Shown here one piece after another: positions 23,715-32,730 of a stretch of 64,000 nucleotides of DNA. Under the pieces are notes generated by a model. It was not told the origin of the DNA and searched no databases. It saw only the letters and a program-made list of their open reading frames with translations. The position numbers were made by a program, and so were the translations under genes. Numbering within the stretch: the stretch's first letter is position 1; every line of letters starts with the position of its first letter. Source of the stretch: Volutella citrinella (lineage: Eukaryota; Ascomycota; Sordariomycetes; Hypocreales; Nectriaceae); contig JAWZSP010000009.1 in the NCBI GenBank assembly GCA_034401135.1, forward strand, positions 434,001 to 498,000, read 5' to 3'.

Positions 23715-24359
23715 TGTTTCCGTATTGTTGTGGAGCTGCGGGTATGTAGTAGACTATCGAATTGATGAATTGGCAAACGACGCGATGCAGAGGGAGTTAC
23801 TGAAACGGGTCACGGCAGATACGGGAGTCGAGAGAGGTAATTTTCTTGACGACCCGACTCTCCTGTGCCGAAACGTTGGGGCCATGGTCGGACGCGTCCT
23901 ATAATTTCGTCGACAACCATCGTACGATGCCTCCATCAGCCCAACTAAGGCGCAAGGATCGGACCCAGCCCTGTGTGTGGACACGATGCGAGCAGTATTC
24001 GTATACACCCTGGCAATAAGCCGCATTGCTAGCTCTTTTCCTAATGAGGGAAGTGGAGAATCAACCCCAAATCATCGCCAGTTCTCCACTTCCCCGTGTC
24101 TGATAATGTTCCGCAACGACAGCGGTCTTTGACGGGATTACCCTCTGCAAGATGTGCGTGGGCTCCTTGGCATCATCCGATCAGCAAGCCGCCATCTTCG
24201 GGCCTATAGTGGTATTTTCCAGGGTTTGAGGTGTATTTCCGGATTCATCAGCGGGCGGTGGTGTGGCCTTAACAGTGGCAGCCGTCATCAATGGACAAAG
24301 CTGCCGGCGGCTGCAATTTTCCACGCCGGACCATCCTCGCTTCCCAATCCTCTGCCTCA

Positions 24360-26090
24360 ATGGACCGCATCAAGAGCCACGATGTGCCCAAGAGGCGCAT
24401 CCTAGCGCTGTCGACGTGCGGTGGCTTTACACATACCGGTGAGATCCTTTCCCATAGCTACTACAGCTTCAGAAGCAACGGGCTAACACGCCATCTACGC
24501 GCCTTCGCAGCCCCGATACTCGACATTTGCAAAGTCTTGGCCGAGCGAGGCTACACGGTCGAGTTTGCGACTTTCGACAGCCAGGCAGCGCGAGTGCAGA
24601 AGCCCGAGTACTCCTTCATCGACAAGGTGCATAGCCTCGGCCATGGCCCTACCGCCGAGCAATACCGCGACCACTGGGACCGCATGGTCAAGCTGCGCGT
24701 CGAGGATGCCCTCAGCAGTTCGCTGATGTGGAAGTCAAAGTACATCTGGGACTCCTTCTGGCCATCCACGTACCGCCAGCTCAAGGCGCGCTGCCAAGAC
24801 GATCGCGAGCGCCCCGACTTCATCATTGCCGACTTCTTCGACGAGGCCGTGGCCCGCGACATGATGCTGGAATGCGGCGTGCCCATAGCCGTCGTGTGGC
24901 CGCAGATGCCGTACCTCCTAGCACCCGCGTCTTATATCCCGGGCCAGCCTGGATTCCAGATTGAAGTTGTGCAGACTTCGGAGCATGCCTCCCTGTGGAC
25001 ACGCTTGCGCAACGAGTTGGCCATTGTCTGGGCAGTGCCTCAGTTCATGCGTTGGACCAACTGGTACACCAACCTGCGCCGCAAGGAGGGCGTCAAGTAT
25101 CCAGTGCTGCCTGGGGGGAGTCGGCCGCACCACCTCGTCCTGGTCAACTCGTTCTTCGGACACGAGGCGCCCAAGGACTTGCCACCACTGGTCAAGGCTG
25201 TTGGTCCCATTCTGACCGACCACTACCCTAGCCTTGACCAACGACATTCCGACTTCCTCGAGGCCCATGAGAAGACGGCCTATGTGGCTTTCGGGACAAA
25301 CGTGGTGTTGCCGGAAGCTACTTTCCAGACGTTGCTCCAGGGACTGGCGGACTCGTTGGAGGCGGGACACATCAATGGCATTGTTTGGGCGCTGAGCAAG
25401 CAAACGCGCGAGAAGCTCGATCGCTCCAAGACTATCACCTCCTCTTCGGGCAAGTCGTTCACGGTTGGCAAACTCCTTGACGGCGACGTTCCCCAGTTCC
25501 TTGTACCAGAGTTTGCGCCCCAGCGAGCCATTCTCGACCACAAGCACACTCGCCTCTACGTCACGCACGGTGGAGGCTCGTCAGCTAATGAGACCTTATA
25601 CCACGGTGTTCCTGCTCTGACTCTTGGTTTCATGTTTGATCAGTTGGCCAACGGCGTGCGTCTCCGAGATGCTGGTGTCGGACTGTGTCTGGACAAGAAC
25701 ACGTTCACATCCCAGGATGTCTTGAAATCCATCTCCACCATCCTCGACGTCGATACCGATGTCAGTGACTCCATTGCTCGCAACGTCGAGCGCATGAGAC
25801 GCATTGCCACAGTTGCGTCTCGCAGGAAGGAGCTGGCAGCCGACATGGTCGAGGAGGTGCTGCACGACAATGAACTCCGCACCATGTCCAGACCACCGCA
25901 TTTGCAGACGGCCGACATGCGGATGCCGTGGTGGAAGGTTAGGAATTGGGACCTGGCCATGTTTTCCGTGGTTACTTTTGTCGGTGTTCCTGCTACTGCC
26001 GTCATTGGCATTCGGATGTTTGCCAAGGGGCGGCTCAACGTTGCCTCGCTCAGGCAAAACTTGGTCCACCTTTTTAGAGCAAGGAAGTGA
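24360..26090 (+). CDS. UDP-glycosyltransferase (GT1) with C-terminal membrane anchor
   Basis: A GT-B fold enzyme transferring a sugar from a UDP-sugar to a small molecule. One intron is predicted at 24439-24510 (GTGAGA...GGCTAAC...CGCAG). Removing it joins GGFTHT to APILDICKVLAERGYTVEFAT, the family's N-terminal acceptor-domain pattern, and gives 552 aa. The intron is 72 bases with no in-frame stop, so an unspliced frame also stays open. The donor-binding signature is near residue 380 (THGGGSSANETLYHGVPALTLGFMFDQLANG). A hydrophobic segment follows at the C-terminus (FSVVTFVGVPATAVIGIRMF), then basic residues, as in membrane-bound glucosyltransferases. An upstream in-frame ATG at 24291 would add 23 residues; I prefer 24360 because KRRILALSTCGG starts soon after. 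It probably glycosylates the polyketide. Confidence 0.9.
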   Translation: MDRIKSHDVPKRRILALSTCGGFTHTGEILSHSYYSFRSNGLTRHLRAFAAPILDICKVLAERGYTVEFATFDSQAARVQKPEYSFIDKVHSLGHGPTAEQYRDHWDRMVKLRVEDALSSSLMWKSKYIWDSFWPSTYRQLKARCQDDRERPDFIIADFFDEAVARDMMLECGVPIAVVWPQMPYLLAPASYIPGQPGFQIEVVQTSEHASLWTRLRNELAIVWAVPQFMRWTNWYTNLRRKEGVKYPVLPGGSRPHHLVLVNSFFGHEAPKDLPPLVKAVGPILTDHYPSLDQRHSDFLEAHEKTAYVAFGTNVVLPEATFQTLLQGLADSLEAGHINGIVWALSKQTREKLDRSKTITSSSGKSFTVGKLLDGDVPQFLVPEFAPQRAILDHKHTRLYVTHGGGSSANETLYHGVPALTLGFMFDQLANGVRLRDAGVGLCLDKNTFTSQDVLKSISTILDVDTDVSDSIARNVERMRRIATVASRRKELAADMVEEVLHDNELRTMSRPPHLQTADMRMPWWKVRNWDLAMFSVVTFVGVPATAVIGIRMFAKGRLNVASLRQNLVHLFRARK

Positions 26091-26932
26091 CGTGTGCATG
26101 ACTGTTTTGTACTACTAGCTCGTCAATCTGATAGACTCTATGCACTATGTGATGCGTTTCTTGGTAGATCTTTGTGTATATAGTATATTACCCAAACTAT
26201 GTCATATTGTTGAACGCCGAAGCCTTGCAACCTTTTCGAAAACGGAGTGTTTTGGTAGCCTAGCGCAATTCGCAGCTATTGATGCACTTAAAACTCTCAG
26301 CAAGAGAAATAGTGCAGCTCCAGTCGAGGGCGTGTGTCAAGAGGGGGGTTATCTGCCGGATCAATCCGCCAAATACGACCTAGCCGGCATTCACTAACTG
26401 CACCCTCCTCGTCCCCCAAGTCTATCCTCAAGCTCGCCACATCCCGTCCCCGTCAAGCGGCAGCTAAGCTTTACGTACGAATTGGCCAATGACTCCGGCT
26501 GGTCGACTCAACAGTGGGCATCTCAGGCTGACACACGCATGTTCCCTCGTTCAACGCCCCCTTTGATGCATCCCGACCCTAGTCCCTACTCCCTCGTGCT
26601 TAAAAAACGCAATCAAAAGCAACCTGCAGTCATCGGACCTGAAGCTCCTTCAGCATGCCGTGAACTGCCCCCATTCAGCGGCAATGTACATCTGCGATGA
26701 AACGGCAGTGCTTATCCTAGTAAATCCTCCCGGGATCGAATGACTTCGGGTCATACGATCATCGAAGCGAGTTGTGTTGATCGGGAAGGCGATATGACCT
26801 TCTTGTTGGCAATTCTCTCTTAGATGCATATTTCCTCCATTCAGCTCGATATCAACAGCAGTACAACCGTATCGCCTTGTGTTGGCTTAACTTGGCTGTG
26901 ACACTTGCGATTGCCACAGCACATTTTCCACC
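26091..26932. promoter_or_regulatory. Intergenic, presumed promoter of MFS pump
   Basis: About 0.84 kb between two genes on the same strand. No gene was recognised; only short frames without domain resemblance. It should hold the UGT 3' end and the transporter promoter. Confidence 0.45.
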
Positions 26933-28543
26933 ATGGAGAGCCATGTCCAAGAGCCAGCAGCACCAGGTGCCCCCAAGCAGGGCTCCCGGAAGGGATTCCG
27001 ATTCTGGCTCGTCTTTGTTGCCATCTCCATGATGCTCTTCATCGCCACCCTCGACGGAACGGTCCTCACGACTGCCCTTCCAACCATCGTCGTCGATCTC
27101 AAAGCCGGGTCTCTCTACATCTGGACCGTAAACGCCTATCTCCTAGCGACTACCGCCTGCGGGCCCCTCTTCGGACAGGCCGCCGACATCTTTGGGCGTC
27201 GCGATCTCGCAATCCTCTCGCTGCTGCTGTTTTCCGTCGGCAGCGTCGTCGCCGGCTCTGCGACTTCCATCCAGCAGCTCATCGCAGCCCGGGCGATCCA
27301 AGGCATCGGTGGCGGCGGCTGTGTTGTCATTCCAGAGATCCTGACGTGCGACATGGTCAGCTTGCGCGAACGAGGAACATACGTCGGCATTATGATGGCA
27401 GCGACGGGCGTTGCTGGGTTGATAGCCCCCGTCATTGGCGGCGCGTTGGCCGAACACTCTACGTGGAGGTGGATCTTCTACATGAACCTCCCCATCACCG
27501 CGGTAGTGGCCTTTGCGCTTCTCTTCCTCAAACTCCGCTATCCTCGGGTTGGGACGTTTTGGCAGCGCATTATCAGCATCGACTGGCTTGGAAACACAAT
27601 CCTGGTCCTCGCTGTCTCGTCGCTGCTCCTCTCCCTCACTTGGGCGGGCAACGTCAACCCTTGGGCATCCTGGCGTACGATTGTACCGCTAGTGTTGGGA
27701 GTTATTGGGCTCTTTGGCTTTGTCGGATACGAAGCCTATCCCTGGTCTTGGATGACCAGGCCCACGATGCCGTTGAGGCTGTTCCAAAACAGAACGGCTG
27801 CGGGTGTTTTTGCTACCAGCTTTCTGCATGGGCTGATTAGCTACTGGGTTGGCTACTTCCTGCCCTTGTGCTTTCAAGCCGTCCTTGGGGCATCGCCGTT
27901 GAGGGCTGCCATTATGATCCTCCCCTTCATCGGCGCAACCGCTGTTGCTGGAGTCGTGGCTGGGGCGTTGACTTCAATGACTGGAAAGTACTTGCACTGG
28001 CACTTCATCGGCTGGGCATTGATCACTGTCTCTGCTGGACTGCTTTCATTGATAGACGAGTCCTCGCCCACTGGATACTGGGTAGGGTTTCAGATCATCT
28101 TTGGTGTTGGCTTTGGCGTAATCTTCACGACCCAACTTCCAGCCTTGCTGGCTGCGCTTCCAGAGGGCGACGTTGCCGTGGCATCAGCTACATGGATTTT
28201 CATTCGCAACCTTGGCGCCATCTGGGGCATGGCAATTCCCTCGAGTGTCTTCAACACACAAGCCGACAGCTTTGTTCTGAAGCACATTACAGATGAAACC
28301 GTGCGATCTATGCTGCTGGATGGCGGAGCATATGAACATGCTACGAGCGTGTTTGTGTCATCGTTCAAGCACACTCCAGCTCTCCATCAAGCAATTCTCG
28401 ACCTATATGCTTCCAGCCTGCGCGCGGTGTGGTATACGCTGGTGGGATTTTGCGGATTGGGATTCATCTTGGTGTTTTTGATCAAGCCTTTGGAGCTACG
28501 GAAAGAGCTCAAGACGGAGTACGGACTGGAGGAGGAGAAGTAG
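26933..28543 (+). CDS. 14-TM MFS efflux pump (DHA2 type)
   Basis: Single exon, 536 aa, typical for the fungal drug:H+ antiporter-2 group with 14 predicted TM helices. Motifs: LDGTVLTTALPTIV in TM1, WTVNAYLLATTACGPLFGQAADIFGRRD (TM2 plus motif A) and RAIQGIGGGG in TM4. APVIGGALAEHSTWRWIFYMNLPI spans motif C in TM5 and the following loop. These pumps sit in the plasma membrane and export secondary metabolites or toxins. It is downstream of the UGT on the same strand and closes the PKS cluster, so export of the glycosylated product is the most economical role. The start at MESHVQEP is the first ATG of a frame with a normal short cytosolic tail. Confidence 0.92.
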   Translation: MESHVQEPAAPGAPKQGSRKGFRFWLVFVAISMMLFIATLDGTVLTTALPTIVVDLKAGSLYIWTVNAYLLATTACGPLFGQAADIFGRRDLAILSLLLFSVGSVVAGSATSIQQLIAARAIQGIGGGGCVVIPEILTCDMVSLRERGTYVGIMMAATGVAGLIAPVIGGALAEHSTWRWIFYMNLPITAVVAFALLFLKLRYPRVGTFWQRIISIDWLGNTILVLAVSSLLLSLTWAGNVNPWASWRTIVPLVLGVIGLFGFVGYEAYPWSWMTRPTMPLRLFQNRTAAGVFATSFLHGLISYWVGYFLPLCFQAVLGASPLRAAIMILPFIGATAVAGVVAGALTSMTGKYLHWHFIGWALITVSAGLLSLIDESSPTGYWVGFQIIFGVGFGVIFTTQLPALLAALPEGDVAVASATWIFIRNLGAIWGMAIPSSVFNTQADSFVLKHITDETVRSMLLDGGAYEHATSVFVSSFKHTPALHQAILDLYASSLRAVWYTLVGFCGLGFILVFLIKPLELRKELKTEYGLEEEK

Positions 28544-28763
28544 GGGCGGAGGATATATAGCTAAAGACGAATCCCGTCACTGTTGAACTCGAGTAGAAGT
28601 ATGAGCCTCTGTTATACTCTGCGACACTCATGGAAATACAAACTTGGCGTATACGAAGTGCAACCACAGTAAGGTAACAAAACACAAGTCAAACAAATAT
28701 CAGGCCATATTCTGCCTTCACGTAAACACTTGAATCTTTCCAACACGCTGCCTCCTCATACTC

Positions 28764-30104
28764 TTAACATTGCCCTGCACCCGATGGACCACATGGTCGA
28801 ATAGCATCAACATCATCGTCCGAGTCTGGCGATTGCGAGAAATCTTCGATTCCGAAAACCTCCTTGACAGTCTTGATGCTCGGCAGCACAATAGTTGCGC
28901 CAGTATTCAGAGTATAAGAGCTGTACGTCGGGTGCTTACTACCCAGACTGAGCTGGTTGTCGATGGAAGGCTGATGGCCGTTCAAAAGCTTGAAGATGGC
29001 CTCCGGGCTGAGAAAGTGCCTGAGAACCTTGGTCTCATCCACAATGATGATGTCGTTGATGTCGTCCTCCCCCTCGGCAAAGTCATCAATCTGCTCGAAG
29101 CGCTTGATGGCGTCCCGGTCCATGTGCTGGGACATGATGAGCGCCGAGATCTGGAACTGGCTGCCCTGGCCCTCGACCGCCCCACGCCTGACTCTCTTGA
29201 CCTGGCACTTCTTGATGGCGTCTACCTCTGTGGGCTGCACCGCAGAACCGAGAATGAAGATGTTGGTCACCGAATTGGCTTGCGACGTTGTGTCCTTGTG
29301 GACTCGATTGTAGTGCTCAATGGCTCGCGTGTAGGTGAATAGCGTCGAGTTGAGAGACTTGGGCTGCTTTGCCGCTTCGGCTCGGGCAATCTTGAAGAGC
29401 TTCTGGATGCTCTGCGTGGTCAGGTCGCGCTGATGCCACCCGAACCAGTAGGGAAGCAGCTTCTGGCGGACATGGCTCAGAAGCTTGATGTGCATTTCTT
29501 CCCCCGACTGGTTCGACGCAAACTCCATGGTGTCCATGACGTTGCCAATTCTCAGCGTCCGGCAAAGCTTCTCCGACCGAGAAACCATGTTCTTTGCCTC
29601 TTGCCAGCTATCCGTCTTCCAGAGGTTGATGAGCTCGACGAGATCGGCTCGATCGTTGGAGGAAAGTTTGTCGCTGCCTTCATTAGGGTAGCTTGTGAAG
29701 TAGAACGTCATGTTGCTATTTACTGCTTTGCCAACCGTCAACAGCAGAATGGCCATGGTAAGTATGGCCTCCTTCGTGCTGCGCCTCAGTAGATAGCTGG
29801 AGTCGATGAAGACGCCAACATGTCTCTCGGTCAGCATGTTGAAGGCGCCGTTCACGCCGTGGATTTTGAGTGCATCGGCTTGCTTAATGATTTCCAGCAA
29901 AGGGCTGCCTTTGGGCTTGGCCTCGTACTTGGGTGGATCTTGATCGCCTTCCAACACGAACGTCGTGTCTATCTGCTGCGGCGTCTCTCCATTCTTGGCA
30001 GTAACGTCCCCAGGGGTGGCAGAAAAGTCGGGGTGGCCAAGATCAGAGCTTGCTTGCCGCCCTCTACCGAAAGGTTTCCGCAATCCTTTGAAGAGACAAG
30101 CCAT
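28764..30104 (-). CDS. Hypothetical protein, possible von Willebrand A-like fold
   Basis: One open frame. I chose the Met at 30104 (MACLFKGLRKPFGRGRQ), giving 446 aa. The frame continues upstream to 30233 but with unlikely composition. I do not recognise the family with certainty. The segment HVGVFIDSSYLLRRSTKEAI, followed by a long hydrophobic helix (ILTMAILLLTVGKAVNS) and FYFTSYPNEG, resembles the start of a VWA-type fold. The usual DxSxS is FIDSS here. The C-terminus has an acidic stretch (SPDSDDDVDA). No signal peptide is seen; Cys3 near the N-terminus could be lipidated. It is convergent with the MFS pump at 26933, and its role in the cluster, if any, is unknown. Confidence 0.7.
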   Translation of the reverse strand: MACLFKGLRKPFGRGRQASSDLGHPDFSATPGDVTAKNGETPQQIDTTFVLEGDQDPPKYEAKPKGSPLLEIIKQADALKIHGVNGAFNMLTERHVGVFIDSSYLLRRSTKEAILTMAILLLTVGKAVNSNMTFYFTSYPNEGSDKLSSNDRADLVELINLWKTDSWQEAKNMVSRSEKLCRTLRIGNVMDTMEFASNQSGEEMHIKLLSHVRQKLLPYWFGWHQRDLTTQSIQKLFKIARAEAAKQPKSLNSTLFTYTRAIEHYNRVHKDTTSQANSVTNIFILGSAVQPTEVDAIKKCQVKRVRRGAVEGQGSQFQISALIMSQHMDRDAIKRFEQIDDFAEGEDDINDIIIVDETKVLRHFLSPEAIFKLLNGHQPSIDNQLSLGSKHPTYSSYTLNTGATIVLPSIKTVKEVFGIEDFSQSPDSDDDVDAIRPCGPSGAGQC

Positions 30105-30606
30105 GGTGGAATGTTGAAGAGCCGCGTTGTTGATGGATGCATGGGGATATGGTTGGTCCTTCGAAAATGGAAGCAGACAGAAATATCCAGCTCTTAAGTA
30201 ATGCCACAGCAGCCAAGTGCCAACCGGGTACACGGAAGCCTAAAACCCAAAACCCGGTTCCTGCATGGTCACGAGACGAAGATTGATAACTTAGTATCGT
30301 GTCAAGGTTGCGAGTATGTCGGGCTCGAGCTTAAGAGCAGGTATTTGGCTGCCCACACGGGTTCATCGATTATGGAAGGTTGGGGGTTACATTACTACCT
30401 AAGGTATTTATTAAACACCCCGCCCCCCGCGAGCTAATTGGAAAGTCTATGCGGTTTGTCAATCGTCCTTCGACGCCATCTCCGGTCCTCGTGACCCCTT
30501 GCTGCGCTTGAGTGCCACACGTGCAGAGTTTTCATCTCTGAAGCATCTATCCTGGCTCAAAATCAGGGCCTAGCCTATTTCTTGCCCATGAGAATGTCAC
30601 ACTTGA

Positions 30607-32286
30607 CTAAAGGTCTACCGTAAAACGCCGTCTCAAAGCTTCTCCATATCGATAAAACAGCCAAGGAGCCGGTGTAAAGGCAAGGCATATGAAGCCAAGT
30701 ACGCTGTTTCCCCATCCCAGACCTAGCTTATCATATAGGGGCGCGGCAGCAAGACCGAGGAATGCACCAAAGGGTGCACGCACAAGCATGTTGGCTGCCA
30801 ATGCTGATGCTGCAGCCTCAGCACCAAACACGTCGACGAGGTATATCTGGCCAGGGATCAGGACAAAAAGGGCACCCAAGCCCGTAAAGAAGGTGCCAAT
30901 TATGGGTACAATCCAGTGCACCTCGTACTTGGTGCTCCAGCCATATACGAATAGACCCAGGGGCGAGATGGGGCCAATCCACATCATGAGAATAAGCCGC
31001 ACCTCGGGGCGCTCGTCTCCTTGAGCTTTGCGCTGTAGCAGCAGCCGGTCGCCGATCAACGAGAAGGCCACGAGGCCACCCATCATACCTAGCCCAAGGC
31101 CCAAGTACGCCAAGCCAGCCGTTCCCTCGTTGAAGCCGTAGACACCCTGAAAGACGCTCGGAAACGTGGTGAAAAGGAGGAAGATGAGGCCGAAGAGAAC
31201 ACCGCTGTAGAGAGATAGGAGTAGCACGATGGGCGAGAATGCGAGTAGCTTAAGCGGTCTCACGATGGCACGCACCAACATTTCGCTTGCGGTTTCTTTG
31301 GGAGCCATCCTAGATCTGAGCTTCCCGTTGCCTGTCCGCTTGCGAAGGCGCGCGGCTTTGCGCTCAAGCAGAACCATGGCGTTGGTCTCGCGACCAAAGA
31401 GGGCAAACCCGACAGAGATTATACCGGCCTGCATACAGGATTAGCCCGGCTTAGGACGGTCCTACACCTTGAGGCTCACCATGATTAGAAGAATGCGGAA
31501 CGACCAGCGCCACCCGGCGTATTGGGACACAAAGCCACCAATGATGGGACCGAGGACCTATCTTCGTCGTTAGCAATCAATGCTCTAGCCCTGGTCAAGG
31601 GAGCAGCACTCACAGGTCCAAGCAAGGGTCCTAGGGCAAACACCGCAATGGCCTTGCCACGATTTTGGGGCAGCGTCAGGTCCGCAACGGTGCCGCCACC
31701 AATCGTCGTCGGACCGGAAGCCGCACAGCCAGCGAAGAAGCGGAAGGCGAGGAACATTTCGGTATTCGTCGCAAAGGCACAGCCGATGGTGAAGGCAAGG
31801 TAGACGGTCAGGCATCCGTGGTATAATGGCAGTCTCCCATAGCGTTCGGAGAGCGGCGCCAAGATCAACGGGCCAATGGCGAAGCCCAGAAGGTAGAGAC
31901 TGACCGTCATGGCCTGGATGGTTGAGTTGGTGATGTCAAACTCAACGGCGAGCTCTGCTGCTCCGGGTGCGAACATGGTGGCAGCCAGGTTACTGCAGTG
32001 GGTATAAATTGTTAGCGAGAGTCTGTTTTGTGTAGACTTGTAACTGGATGACATACGCAGAGAGTACAAATATACTAATGAGAGCAATGTTGGTGGTTCG
32101 CTTCGCCGCGGGCCAGTTGAGGGGGTTTTCGGGATCGTTTTCGCCCTCCCAGTCAACAATATTATCGCCAGGGTTCGCAGTCGCCGTTGAAGGACGAGAT
32201 TTGGCTCCGGCCTCTGGGTTTTGCTGCAACGGGATCATGGGCTGTTCGCCCTCGCTGGGAGTGGGAGACACCTTGCCCGAGCTCAT
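30607..32286 (-). CDS. 12-TM MFS multidrug transporter (DHA1 type)
   Basis: Four exons (32286-32057, 31992-31614, 31557-31480, 31428-30607) give 502 aa. The start is MSSGKVSPTPSEGEQP. The soluble N-terminus ends in the family hallmark DPENPLNWPAAKR just before TM1. Other marks are PLSERYGRLPLY (motif A), RFFAGCAASGPTTIGGGTVADL, IIGGFVSQYAGWRWSF (motif C and the WRW end) and FQGVYGFNEGTAGLAYLGLG. These plasma-membrane proton antiporters export drugs or metabolites in yeasts and moulds. The gene is divergent from the Zn2Cys6 regulator at 32731 with only 444 bases between starts, so the regulator may control it. Whether it belongs to the PKS cluster is open. Confidence 0.9.
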
Positions 32287-32730
32287 TGTGTCAATCTGTC
32301 GTGCCGCAGATGCGCTGACTGTGATGAAATAGTCGGGTGTGAGAAAGGAATGCCGAAAGATCATTCCCATCAAGGAGCAGAATTATATATGCAGCAGATA
32401 AAGATAGCTGATCAAGGTGGGCTACGACTACTCCCGACGCGCGGCAGACGCACCTGGGGGACGTCCGATGGTCCGCCATGATCAAGCACGTACAGGGTCA
32501 TGGCATTATTACAAGGCCCTTTCCCCCAGGCCACAAATGCAGTGTTCCCGGAGCATGAATGTCGAAATGGCGAGAGCGAGCTGCGAGCAGCCGACCATTC
32601 GGAGCATCGGACCATCGGATGATCGGACGTAAGCCCGCGCCCCACCAACTCGATCCCTCTGACAGCGGACAACGGCTCGGAGACGTCACTTTCATCTCCG
32701 TCTTTCAACAGACATCGGCCGTCGCTACTC
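32287..32730. promoter_or_regulatory. Short divergent promoter between MFS pump and Zn2Cys6 regulator
   Basis: 444 bases separate two head-to-head starts, so the two genes share control DNA. Overlapping open frames here are shadows. The GC-rich stretch CATTCGGAGCATCGGACCAT (about 32599-32618) and its downstream neighbour contain several CGG half sites (CGGAGC, CGGACC, CGGATG, CGGACG), the kind bound by zinc clusters. Confidence 0.4.

Noticed and set aside
24918..25568. Minus-strand frame of 216 codons inside the glycosyltransferase
   Set aside because: Antisense shadow; the plus strand has clear family motifs throughout.
28770..29342. Plus-strand open frame of 190 codons opposite the hypothetical protein
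   Set aside because: Antisense shadow of the minus-strand gene, with no start context or domain.
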